From assembly GCA_033816765.1 (NCBI GenBank), contig CM066296.1:930001-994000 (forward strand): 64,000 nucleotides of DNA, given 5' to 3'. Of the stretch, positions 23,850 through 35,095 are shown one piece after another. A model generated the notes under the pieces. It was not told where the DNA came from and made no database searches. It saw nothing but the letters and a program-made list of their open reading frames with translations. A program made the translations under genes and the position numbers. The DNA is from Nothopassalora personata (taxonomy: Eukaryota > Ascomycota > Dothideomycetes > Mycosphaerellales > Mycosphaerellaceae). Numbering within the stretch: the stretch's first letter is position 1; the number at the start of each line of letters is the position of its first letter.

Positions 23850-26800
23850 ATACGATCCGTATTCGCGAGGCCCTCCGCCGGTTCCTAGCTATTATACTCC
23901 TCTAGCTAGTCCTTCTACTAGACTAGATACTATAGCTTGCCCTTACGCTTACGCCTATCTAGCACTACCTCTACCTTATACTCTCCGTCCTTATTAGCTA
24001 GAGGGGGTACGGGTCTATCCTTATCGCTACCAATATACGGCTCGAGGAGAGAGATATAGAAGACGTTATAGAGTCTTAAGTCGGCTAGTAGCGCTAGGCG
24101 GTACGCCTACGAACCGATAGCGTCCGTAATGCGGTATAGGCCGATAAACTTCGGATCTATCTTCTTCTTTAGCACTACTAACTTAAGGTTCTTCGTTAAT
24201 AATAGGACTAAGTTACCTACGTAGTAGGTCTTAGCTTAGTAGGTCTTATTATAGTAGCTAGCCTAGCTTTCTACTATAGCCTTCTATCGCTCCTCGAGTA
24301 TAGCGCGTAATTTTCGTATACGACTCGTAGCTATTACCGCTACTAGTACTTTCCCCCCCTAGGTCTCGTCTCGAGATCTAGTTAGTATAGGGGTAATCTT
24401 AGGTCGCTAACCGTGCGCTATCTCGAACGGAATTATCCGTAGTGTTAGGTAGATACTGTTATTAGCTACGAATTTAGTAACTGTAAGCCACTTAGCCCAC
24501 TTAGTTTAATTATTACTATAGTAATAACGAAGATATTGTTCGAGGGTTTAGTTTACCCTCTTAGTTTAGCCGTTAGTCTAAGGGTAAAAGGCCGTAGATA
24601 GCTTACGCTTTACACGCGCCTCGAAGTAGAAGTTACTCTAAAACTAACTAGTAAAGACCGGACCTCGGTCGCTTACTATGCCTAACGGATACTATAGTAT
24701 CGTACGACTTCGTCTCGTAGGAGCCTCGTAAGCTCTACGGCTATATAAGTCTTTATCGTTAGGATGTATAAGCTTATTTTTAAGTAGCGATCGACTATTA
24801 CTAGGATCGCATTATACACGCAACCGGCTCGCGTACTTAGAGGTAGGTCCGTAATGAAATCTATAGTAATTTCCTACTACGGCCGCTCCGGTCTAGGAAG
24901 CGGTTATAGCCTACTATAGGGTCGATAGCGTTTAGCCTTCGAACCCTAGTAGGTTCTATAGGCTTAGACGTATTGCTTTACGTCCGTACTAAGTAAGTCC
25001 TACTAATAATTACGTCGTAATAGCTCTTTAGTCTTAGTCCTTCTAAAGTAACCCGCGAGGACGTCGTCGTAGTGCATACGAATTAGATGCGACCTAATTA
25101 CGTAATCCCTAGGTACTACGATTGCGTCTCCGTAGTATATAAGGTTATCCTTTATATACTATCCCTTAGCGTCCCTCGCGCTTAGCGCCTACGCTAAGCA
25201 TACGATACACTAGTCGTCTTACTACTACGCGATCTTTATTAAGAGTAGGATTAACTTACCCGTCGAGCTATAAGCTTAACCCTATATTACTATAGCGTAC
25301 ACTACTACTAGTAACGACGGCTTATCTTAATAGGGAAGGTTACCTCTCCGTACTATTATTACCGCGCCTATATCGCCCTATATCGCCTCGTAGGTAGTAA
25401 GCGCGCGCTTTACCGTCGGCTCGCTTGTCCCTTCTAGAGACTCCTTCTAGAAAGATAGCTTACTTTATAAGGTAGGTAGTAAGTTCGAAGTTTATTACGT
25501 TATAGCTACGTAGTTACTACGTCTCGAAGGCGCGTCGGCTAGGTTAGTCTTACCCGGCCGATGCTCTACTATAAAATTAAAAGACTATAGGAACGTAGCC
25601 TATCGAGCTTACCGCCCATTTAGCTACTTTACTATTATAAAGCCCTATAGGTTAGCGTAGTCGACTAGTACTCGTACCGTATACGTAGCGCCCTCTAAGT
25701 ATAGCCTCTAATACTTAAAAGCCTTAACTACTATAAGTAGCTCCTAATCGTACGTCTCGTAGTTACACTCGGCTAGTATTATCTTACGTAAATAGAACGT
25801 AATAGGATGCTACTTAGTACTAAACAATTAGGATATAATACCTACGATCGCGAAACCTAACGCGTCGGTTTTGACTCGCGTACGTAGCGTAGGATCGAAG
25901 TGCCTAAGTATTAGTATACCTAAGAATCCGGCCTTAAGCTATCGAAATGCCTACTCTTTGCTTAAGGTCCACGTAAGAGGGCCCTACTTCTTACCGTCCT
26001 TAGATCCCTTTAGTAGGTCCGTTAGGGGCTTATAGACCCTTAAGTATCCTTCTATAAAACGCCGGTAGAAGTTGTAAAACCTAAGGAAGGACTAGACCTT
26101 ATAAAAGGTCGTAGGTGTAGGCTATTCCTCGATAGCGGCTACCCTACTCCTGTCTATCGACACGCCTACGGCGCTTACGACAAACCTAAGGAACTCTATA
26201 CTCTCCCGGAAGAAGTAACACTTCTTAGGGTTTACGAATAGAGTAAACTTCCGTAGCCTCGTAAGTACTTCGCGTACGGCTCGCACGTGTACCTTACGCG
26301 TCTCGCTATAGATAAGGATATTATCTAGGTAGACTACGTAAATGTTATTAACTAAGCCGGTTAGCGCCTTATTAATATACCCTTAAAAGGTTGCTAGTGC
26401 GTTAGTTAACCCAAACGGCATTACTAGGTACTCGTAGTATCCGTATCGCGTACGAAACGTAGTCTTCTACTTATCGCCTCGCTTAATAGGGATACGATAG
26501 TAGGCGTCCTTTAAATCGATTATAGTAAAGAACCTAGAACCTAATAGCCTATCTAGCGTCTCGCTAATTAGGGGCAGGGGGTATCGGTTCTTTACTATAA
26601 TCTTATTTAAGCCTCTATAGTCTACATAGAGCCTAAGGGTACCGTCTTTCTTTAGTACGAACAAGATAGGCGCACCCGCCTCGCTTACGGACCGCTTAAT
26701 CTAGCCCTTCTCTATCGCCTCGGCGATATACTTCTTTAAAGCCTCTAACTCCGTAATAGATTAATAGTATAGCGGCTTAAAGGGGGGTTTCTTTCCTTTA

Positions 26801-28600
26801 ACGAGATTAATCGTATACTTAACCCCGTCGGGTAGCTTACGCTTCGTACGCTTATTAGGTACGTATACATCTCGGAAGTTAGCGAACTCTTTAGGCTAGT
26901 TTAAGCCTTCTCCTTCGTCGGACGCTATAGTAACCGTACGAACACTTATAGTATACACCTACTCTAAGTCGCCGAGATCCTTAAGGAACTCGCTTACGCT
27001 ACGCTACTTTACCGTATACGTCTCCGCGCCATAGAACTACTAGTCCTTATAATCGCTCTTTACGATCTAATTACGGTACCTCTAGGGTCTACCTAAAATT
27101 ACTAATGGCCTACCTATAGGCACCGCGTAGTAGATAGCGTTACTTACGCGCTCTACTCCCGCGTTATTAGCGAGTCGTAGCCGAACCGTAAAGGCGCCGT
27201 AGCAATACCCTAGGTTATACGTATACGACTCTAACTTCGGTAGCCTTACCCTATTAATAGGTTGTATTTAATGTCGGAGTATATACTTATACGACACTAG
27301 GCTAAGATCCGTATAGTTATCTAGGAGAAACGTAGCCTCGCGAAAGCCCTTACGAGTCTCGACTACGCCTCGTAAGTAACGCGCTAGACACATATCTACT
27401 CGCCTTAAAGGGTCGACTTTAGGAAAACTCGGACTTAGGAGCGACCTACTTCTAGTCCTCTACCTTTTCCCTAGTCGCTACCCTTCTTAGTTAGAGCCTT
27501 CGTAGCGTCTATCCTACGAACCGCTTACGCGTTACGGTTCTTCTATAGGTACCTATTCGGGCAATCCGTCTTAATGTAACCCTTCTTATAGTATCTATAG
27601 TACTCCGCTTTAGTCCTATCGAAGGTTATAGACGATCCGCTGGCGTCCCGCTAGTAACTCGTACCCGGGTCGCGCGACGCCTAACTATACTTCTACTACT
27701 TCGAGCTACGATCGCTTCGCCCTTAGTCGCCCTTAGTCTCTCGCCTACGGCGACTATACTACCCGCGGTCGTACCCTCCGCTACTACGCTCCGTGCTTTT
27801 AATACGCGAAGCTAGGATTACTAGTTCCTCTCTAGTTATTAAGATGTTATAAAACTTAACGATTACGGACCGTAGGCTAGGCGTAAGCTTAGCGAGCATA
27901 TGTCGCACGCGTTACGCCTCCGTATAGTCCCCTAACTAATCCTCTATAACATCTAGCTTAGTCGTAAACTAACGTACTATCTAGTTATCCTTCTATTTTA
28001 CCGCCTTATACTCTAACATTACGTTAAGTACGCGGTTTATAGGGTTACCGTATACGTCTCGATAGGACTCCTTAAAGTCCTAGTATATATACCCTTTAAG
28101 GTTAAGGACGCTATAGTTAGCGTACTATCGCTTACTTACCTCTCCGCTTAGGTACATAACCCTATATAGGACCTTTAACTCGTTCGTCGCATACGTACCG
28201 CCTAAGAGGGTAAAGATAAGAGAGAGCTCCCTTAGGAATACCCGTACTTTCTTAATCGAGTCCCCTCTAAAAGGCGTAGGTTCTTTAAGACGTAAACGTA
28301 TCGTATGTAATACGACCGCGCCTCGAGCTACGATATTATCGTTAGTTACTATAGATAGAGGAGGGGGGGGGAGTAGGGGATAGTTCTCCGCCGGATTCGC
28401 CCTAAGGGTCCGCCGGCGGTACGCTTACGTCCCGTAAGATCTCTAACTGTTTAATCTCCCTCTATATCCCCTTCTTCTTAACCTCTACCCGAAGGGCATC
28501 CCTCCTTACGACTAAGGCTATACGCCTCGCTTATTACTAGGCCCTAGGGCTTAGGGGAGCCGTAGGCGTAGCGCTACTGTCGTCGCGTTCGGACTCTATA
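23850..28600 (-). pseudogene. E3 gag-pol with chromodomain
   Basis: The minus-strand polyprotein begins with gag (about 28,600-27,700) and a zinc knuckle whose Cys are partly Tyr (about 27,600). RT is best preserved at 26467-26664: [35 protein letters not shown] and [21 protein letters not shown] box codons at 26330-26341 read YLDN (from YLDD). RNase H, integrase and an integrase tail (NVFYISLLEPY) follow, then a chromodomain (VEVVLDRRKRKGKLWYLVWW-like, EEYNSWEPAEGL, near 23,990-23,850). This order and tail identify a chromovirus of Ty3/gypsy. Confidence 0.85.
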
Positions 28601-28636
28601 GCGTATATAGATTGTAACGAAGAGAAGAATTAGAAC

Positions 28637-28820
28637 TGTTAAGGGATGTCGTAATGTATAGTACGCCTACGACCTACTAGTCGTAGATAAACTAATTCTT
28701 GCCTTTTTTTCAAGACGCATCGCGCGTCTCAAGGTGTACGTATACGTGTTACGTGCGGCTTAGTAGCCGGTCGCGACCGTATGTTACATATAAGGCTACA
28801 TATAAGGGTTAGCTACTAGG
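28637..28820 (-). repeat. 5' LTR of E3 (main part)
   Basis: 184 bp of the LTR up to the E4 insertion; the last 12 bp are at 31281-31292. Together they make 196 bp, equal to the left LTR. Confidence 0.9.
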
Positions 28821-29139
28821 TGTTACGGTTTAATTCGTAGAGAACCTACAACCACTTATTTAGCGAAACGGAGCGCTAGGGAAAGACGACGGAGCCGATC
28901 TGTTTCGGTACGACTAGTCTAATCGGACTGCTCGTAATTAGTCTACTTAGTCTAATCAGTTACGCTAAGACATAGCACTATATAGATAACGCTCTTTTAT
29001 AAGTAGATAGGAGCCTCGTACTTAACTCATTTCAAGTATACACTATATACTGTTTAGATTCACTACCTTCATAACGAGAGAGACATTACTATAAAGATAC
29101 TAAGCCTATGTTATAATAACGTAATAGCGGATCCTAATA
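28821..29139 (+). repeat. 5' LTR of E4
   Basis: 319 bp, TGTTACGGTTTAATTCG to GGATCCTAATA. Pairs with 30957-31275. Confidence 0.9.
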
Positions 29140-29249
29140 ACTTTAAGCACCACTACTAGGGCCCTTTACATATGTCTAGGAGAGACGCTACCCGGAGTCC
29201 GTTACGACAATAGCTATAGTTAACTAGCATTACGGAACGAATAAGCAAA

Positions 29250-30213
29250 ATGTCGATTATAGGAAGTAGTAAGAATAACAACACTCCTATAGGCATACTA
29301 AACCCATTAGACTACTACCGTGCACCTAAGGTGTCTACGCCGGAGACGTTCAACGGGACTAAGGATAAACTAGAGGCTTTCTAACTATAGGTTTAGTTGT
29401 ACCTTCACTTTAACGCATACTAGTTTTAAGGCGAGGCTTCTAAAGTCTTATACGCCGTATCCTTCCTACGAGGAAAAGCAGCTAGAGGATTCCGACTATA
29501 CCTTAAGGACTAGCTACATAACTAGGGCGAGGGAGAAACACCGAAAACGGAAACTCGAAAAATTTCCCACGACTACGACGAGTTTAAGACGAAACTCGAT
29601 AATCTATACGGGATACTAAATAAGGAGGTATACGCCGACCGACATATCCGATAACTTCGATAGACTACTTCTATAGCGCTATACGCCTTAGAATTCTAAG
29701 GATATGCCGCCAACCTAGAATAGAACGACGTAGCATTGCGATCGCAGTTCTACCTCGGGCTAAAAGATAACGTTAAAGCCGAACTATCCCGAAACGCTAG
29801 CGTCGTTACGCTAGGGGCGATAATTAAGGCAGTAAAGGAGATCGACGAAAGGCTCTAGGAGTTAAGGTACGACCGACACGTACAGCCTAGATACTAGAGA
29901 CCCGCCGCGGGCGGAAGAGGGGGCTTTAAGGCTAGAAGTTAGGACCCTAATAGTTACGGAGACCTAATGGAATTAGACGTAACGGAACGTAGGATAGGAA
30001 GGGGGCTAAAGAGCAAAGGTTCTACCTACTACGTATGTAGCGAGCAAGGCCATTTTGTAAAGAACTATAAGAAGAAAAACAAGGTTAGCCGCGAATTTAA
30101 CGCTATAGATCGGGCAACAACAATATACTAGGAATGCGGGAACTTCTTCTCGAAATCTGCCTAGTAGAAACGACCTAACGACGATAAGGCATTATATAGC
30201 GGCTTCTTAATTT
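29250..30213 (+). pseudogene. E4 gag
   Basis: The frame starts MSIIGSSKNNNTPIGILNPL, passes a gag core (KVSTPETFNGTKDKLEAF, VLYAVSFLRGKAARGFRLYL, FYLGLKDNVKAELSRN) and ends in a zinc knuckle near 30,030 (YYVCSEQGHFVKNY, terminal Cys turned to Tyr). About 320 codons with TAG/TAA interruptions. The core resembles Ty3/gypsy gags of fungi. Confidence 0.75.
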
Positions 30214-30342
30214 AATAACCTAAGATACAGAAGTCAATATAGCGACATAAGGATGTAACTACTAGACAACGACTTACGACAATCTAAAGGAACCAATGTT
30301 ATCGAAGGGGACGAAGCCCTAGTAACTAGGAAACAATAGGTT

Positions 30343-30873
30343 CTAGTTTAAGGGGGAGAGCTCTAGGGGATCGTTAACGGAAAAAGGATTGCTAGGGGCC
30401 TCTACGCTAAGAGACTCCTCGACCGAGAGTAGAGCGTCCTCGACCGCTACTACCTCTTCGGTCTCGACGACTTCATTAGTAACCGCCTCTTCTATTCGAC
30501 CCTTAACCTACGAGAGCTGCTTCCGGAGACGCACTTTCTTCGAACGACGAGAGGCTAGGAGGGACGATAACTCGGAGAACTTGTAAAACAACTCCGCCTC
30601 CTCCTCTTCTACCTTAACGAGTTCGCGACGGAGTTTGTTACGGGACTCACGCAGCTTTATCTACTAGGGGCTCGAGATAGTTACGTCGTAGCTAGCGTAT
30701 CCTTTACGGACACACTCGGAATAACGGCCGGAGCAAGGATAAACGATACATTTCGGCTTAGGAGAATCCTTCTTAGGGCGGGCGTTCTAATAGGCGGTGT
30801 AGGGAGCTATTTCGATACCGTATTGTGCGATTTCCTAAGAGAGATTAATCTTGCGAAGAGTGTGAGAAGTCAT
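30343..30873 (-). pseudogene. E4 antisense ORF: Cys cluster + coiled coil
   Basis: 176 codons from ATG at 30873 to TAG at 30343, opposite to gag and between gag and the 3' LTR. It reads MTSHTLRKINLS, a Cys region (PKCIVYPCSGRYSECVRKGY, YDVTIS), a long charged coiled coil (LRESRNKLRRELVKVEEEEA, RRSKKVRLRKQLS) and an acidic tail. Few in-frame stops remain, all TAG. It is homologous to the E5 and E1 antisense ORFs in Cys spacing and in the RLRKQL motif. Confidence 0.75.
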
Positions 30874-30956
30874 CTTTAGAGGAATGACTAGTATAGAAGC
30901 GGGGACAACCGATTATTTATAAGCTTCGGGACGAAGCTAAGCTAGAAGGGAGATAG

Positions 30957-31275
30957 TGTTACGGTTTAATTCGTAGAGAACCTACGACTACTCATTTAGC
31001 AAAACGGAGCGCTAGGGAAAGACGACGGAGCCGATCTGTTTCGGTACGACTAGTCTAATCGGACTGCTCGTAATTAGTCTACTTAGTCTAATTAGTTACG
31101 CTAAGACATGGCACTATATAGACAACGCTCTTTTACAAGTAGATAGGAGCCTCGTGCTTAACTCATTTCAAGTATACACTATATACTGTTTAGATTTACT
31201 ACCTTTATAACGAGAGAGACATTACTGTAAAGATACTAAGCCTATGTTATGATAACGTTACAGCGGATCCTAACA
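30957..31275 (+). repeat. 3' LTR of E4
   Basis: 319 bp, matching 28821-29139; preceded by the polypurine tract. Confidence 0.9.
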
Positions 31276-31297
31276 CTAGGCTACCCCTTACAAGATC

Positions 31298-33600
31298 GAT
31301 CTTTATATACTAGTCTAATCCGGTTAATCTATCCTATGCTTCTTCGATGTTCGGTAGTAGATATCGGTTCTTAATAGTAATCTCGTTTAACTTCCGGTAG
31401 TCTTATACGAGTCGTAGTTTCCCGTTTACTTTTAGAACAAACATACATAGAGATGCTACGCTTAAGGTCGATTTCCGTATTCGTCCCTTTACTAGGTTCT
31501 CCTTTAGCTATTCTCGTAGGGTTATTAGCTCTTTTTCGGACATTTAGTATAGGGGTCCCTATAGAGGCTCTTTCCCTAGCTAAATGTTTATCTTAAGGTC
31601 CTATAGTTAGTATCTAGGTAAGGCGTCTTCGTCCTTTCCCTCTTTAAAGAGCCTCTTCTACTTAAGGTACTCCTTAGGGATAGTTAACTCCAAAATGTTA
31701 GTATCCTTCGATAGTACGTTAAGTCTATTAGCTCTAGTGACTTCGTAACCCGGCGGCCCTACGCTAGTGTCTATCCCGGTCGAAGGTAGTTCTTCTATCC
31801 TTCTAGTCGGCGTAAGCTCCATTCGATCGAGCTATCTCTTTACCTTATCTACTAGCAAACGCTACCGCTACGTAGGATTAATGTTGATAACGCAATCGTA
31901 TTACTCGAATATAAGTACTCCTCTTCTCTAGTCGATAGCTAGATTATGCTTTCTTAACTAAGGTATGCCTAGTACGATCTTATAACCGGCTATGTTAATA
32001 ATATCTAAGACAATTTCCTCGTAGTACCGTTAGATTACTAGTGGTAACGGTATCGTCTCTCGTTCTACGCTAGGTAAGGATAATCCGTCTACCGCGATTA
32101 ATTTATACCCTTCGTTCTTATATTAGGTTACGATCCCTTTAGTCCTAATAAATGTTTCGGAGGTAAAATTCCCGCTCGCTCCGGAGTTAATTATAACCTT
32201 AGTCCTATAACCGTTAACGATTGCTTATGTTCGGAAGACTACTATTAATGCTTAAGCTTATTATATATTGCATAACTCCTTTTAGTCGCTTATTCCTAAG
32301 GAGTCGATCCTTTTCCCAATTCGTATGTAGAACGTCGTACTTCGTGTCTCGAGGCCTCCGCCCGAACCTAGCGCGAGCCCTTCTATGTCTACACCTGTCT
32401 TCGGTAACGTTCCTAGATCTTCTACGTTTCTAAGTAGAGTGCGCGTACGTGTTACACTACGTTACGTAATTTATTCGATATAAATGTTCCTAACGGCGTA
32501 AGGTATCCGGTACCTATTATTTGGCTTCCTATCGGTAGTCGTTCTATAATAGCGGTTACTAGGTTTTCGGTCGTCTCTATAAGTAGGTAACCCTAGGCTA
32601 TGCCTCGTAGGGTATCGAGTGTTTTATCGAACTTAATAGAGTGTAGCATTCGTGATCCGCCTATTTTAGGTAGGAATTCTTCGTACCTTCTCTATAGGTA
32701 TACGATTATGTTATATAGTTTCTTAGGTGCATCGATCGTGAAGGTTAGTCGTTCGTTATCGTCGTTAGTGTCGCTCTCTTCTCCTTTAGAGGAACCTTCT
32801 TCGCTTAATTCTTCTAGATCCTAGTTCTCTTCGATAGTATCTAGCCCGGTAGTTTCTTAACTTTCTTCCTATAGTTCCGGTAACTACGATCTATTCTATC
32901 CTCGGTCCTAGTTCTCTTTATCGCTTCTATCGTTATCGAAGTAGGATTCGTCGATGTCTACTTCTCGGAGCGTAGCATCCTACCTATAAGCCGCTCCTAG
33001 GGTTCCTCGTAGTTACTATAGGAAATACCCTACGCCTTCCTTAGCGGAGTAGTGGGTTTAGCACGAGTCTTAGTAATAGAAACGCTAATAAAGGGCTCCG
33101 TAACTATTTCGAGCATCTCGTTCGATCTCGTAGTCGACTCTTCTTACTATTATGCTAAGTTCTCGTTTTCCCTATTAGTAGAATTTTTTAAGCTTATCGA
33201 GTTATACTATAGTATATATATATCTAGAGGCGAGTTCCCCGTAGGTAATCTAGAGGGAGTGTTCTAGTACTTTATTTTTCGTTACTAGTAACAATTTACT
33301 AACCCCTTTAGTTACCTTTTAAAGTTGGTCTCGTGATAACGAGAGGCGTTCCTAGGGATCATTCGTAAGTACCTCGTTCGTCTCGATGTCCGAGAGGTCT
33401 TATTCTAGCTTCTCTAGGATTTCTCGTTTCGTTTATTTGACCGTCTCGATTTCTATATTTTCGGTCGTCCGGTAACTTCCCGAGGTGTCTTTTATCTAGA
33501 TCGTGTTAAATTGGCATATTCTTTTAAACTGTTGTAGCCGGTTCTGTAACCTAAATAGTATAGCTTCTATTAGTTGCCCGTAGTGTCCTCCTCGTCCTTA
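31298..33600 (-). pseudogene. E2 pol 5' part: protease and RT start
   Basis: The minus-strand frame upstream of the E3 insertion. A protease site near 32,165-32,200 reads IINSGASGNF (D to N change at DSG). RT start follows, near 31,300-31,450, homologous to E1 44,460-44,600. The plus-strand open stretches here are shadows. Confidence 0.7.
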
Positions 33601-34640
33601 TAAGGGGTCTAGGAGAGGTATGTTGCCTCCGTTACTAACTCTCTCCTCTACTCCTCGTGTATAGTCGGTACCTCCTAGTAGTCTAACACTACTCTCGAGT
33701 TTACTAGTTCCTCGTTGTATTATATTAAACTGCTTACGGCGCACTATATTTTTCTTACCGTAGTAGTCCCTTACTATGTAGCCTTCCTTACTACAATTAT
33801 AGTAAGTAAAGCTTCCTTTCGAACTCTTAGGCCCTTTCTTACCCCTATTCTTACTTCCGATCTTACGACCTTTCTCGGTAACGTCGAGTTCCATAGGCTA
33901 TAGTCTATAGTATAGCTTATAGCTAGGCTTGTTGTTATTAAAGTTGTTATAGTCCCTATTACGATTGTCGTAGCCTAGTATAAATCCGGCCTTTCCGGAT
34001 ACCTTAGAGTCGTATCGTCGTTCTATAGCTCTCTTATAGAGCTTATCGTTAAGATTAATCGTGACTCTAATAAGGTTACCTAAGTTATCGATTCTTCGAC
34101 TATCCCGTATTAACTTGTCCTTAACGTTTTCCTTTAAGCTACGTCGGTATATAACTTATAAGGCTTTATCGTCCCAATCGGTAAGTTGAGCGTATTCCTA
34201 GAATTTAGTAGTATACTCGGCGGTGGACGTCTTCTAAGTTAAGTGTTATATAATACAAACGGTAGTAGCGACCTCGTTAGAGATCCTAAAGACGCTCTTT
34301 ATAGCATTCTTAAGATAGTTATAAGACGTAAAGATTCCGTTAGCGTTGTCAGTACCGTTACTATCTAAGTAGGTTCTTAGGAAGGGTTTGATCCAATGCT
34401 ATCCTCGTCCTCTTAAGAAGGTAGTAGCGAAGATAGGCTTAAGGTTCTTAGTTATAGAGTTAAACAAGAAGTACGTGTCTATCTAAGTAACCTAAGTATC
34501 GAACTTGTCTCGATCGCTATAGTAGAACTCTAGCTTACTAACCTTAAGGGATTCATTGCCTACATAAGTAGCTAGGGCATTAATAGCATCGTTCGCGGTC
34601 CGTGGTCGGGTACCTCTATCTACTTTACTAGGGGCGGGTG
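33598..34640 (-). pseudogene. E2 gag
   Basis: Minus-strand gag; its C-terminal part is open for 98 codons at 33598-33894 and includes a zinc knuckle reading YYNCSKEGYIVRDYYGKK: two Cys and the His are Tyr, while one Cys remains. It corresponds to the knuckles of E5 (5533) and E1 (about 46,590). Confidence 0.75.
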
Positions 34641-34687
34641 TTCCCCTAGTACTCTATCGATCTCCTATTCTAGAGGGCGTTTAAAGC

Positions 34688-35090
34688 TATTAGGTTTAGT
34701 TAAACCTATAATCTTACTAAGTTAACTAACGAGTTAGGTAACCTTCGTTCGATCGAGATTTTTTCTCGTCGAGTAGGAGTAGGAGGGAGAGCAGTATAAA
34801 GCAGTAGCGAGGTAGCGGTTAGGTAAGGTTATATTCTAAACAGTAAGATTAAACAGTGAGTTAAACGCTTTAAACCACAAGGGATTCTTAGCGTTTCTAA
34901 ATACAAAGGAATATATTATCTAGATCTATAGTGTCTACCTACAGATCCTATAGATCTAAGGGGTCTATAGTGTCTATCGAGGGAGCGATAGATCCTCTAT
35001 ATAGGAGATCTATACTACGAGACACGGATCCTAATGTCGTTACGTGCTAGTGCGGGGGAGCCTTAGGCCTATCGCGCTTAGACCTTAACA
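34688..35090 (-). repeat. 5' LTR of E2
   Basis: 403 bp, TATTAGG to CCTTAACA, followed by the duplication TAAGC. Confidence 0.9.
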
Positions 35091-35095
35091 TAAGC

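Larger units (their letters stand above)
28821..31275 (+). mobile_element. E4: non-autonomous gag-only LTR element
   Basis: 2,455 bp with 319-bp LTRs (28821-29139, 30957-31275) starting TGTTACGG and ending CCTAA[TC]A, flanked by the perfect duplication CTAGG (28816-28820, 31276-31280) within the E3 LTR. The internal part is 1,817 bp: gag on plus, no protease/RT/integrase, then an antisense ORF on minus, then a polypurine tract AGAAGGGAGATAG (30944-30956). The two LTRs differ mostly by TG/CA to TA. It must have relied on the enzymes of another element, probably a chromovirus like E5, whose LTR starts the same way. Confidence 0.92.
10280..31292 (-). mobile_element. E3: chromovirus inserted in E2 RT
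   Basis: The left LTR (10280-10475, 196 bp) and right LTR (28637-28820 plus 31281-31292, 196 bp once E4 is removed) are flanked by the perfect duplication AGATC (10275-10279, 31293-31297). Removing E3 restores E2 in alignment with E1. The element runs on the minus strand: gag about 28,600-27,700, zinc knuckle about 27,600-27,560, RT, RNase H, integrase and a chromodomain at about 23,990-23,850. A polypurine tract (reverse complement of ATTGCCTTCCCTCCC, 10476-10490) abuts the left LTR. It carries two later insertions, F and E4. Confidence 0.9.
6798..35090 (-). mobile_element. E2: chromovirus inserted in E5 protease
   Basis: LTRs of exactly 403 bp lie at 6798-7200 and 34688-35090, flanked by the perfect duplication TAAGC (6793-6797 and 35091-35095). 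The element runs on the minus strand: gag at about 34,640-33,600, protease near 32,200, RT split by E3 (31,298-31,500 and 10,279-9,900), RNase H, integrase, chromodomain near 8,040-7,920. An antisense ORF follows on the plus strand, and a polypurine tract lies next to the left LTR (7201-7212). RT box codons at 10082-10093 read YVDN, from YVDD by TG-to-TA. It is of the same family as E1 and E5. Confidence 0.92.

Noticed and set aside
32600..33267. Plus-strand ORFs at 32600-32824 and 33052-33267
   Set aside because: Shadows of E2 gag-pol on the minus strand; the same mirror appears at 6141-6353 opposite E5.
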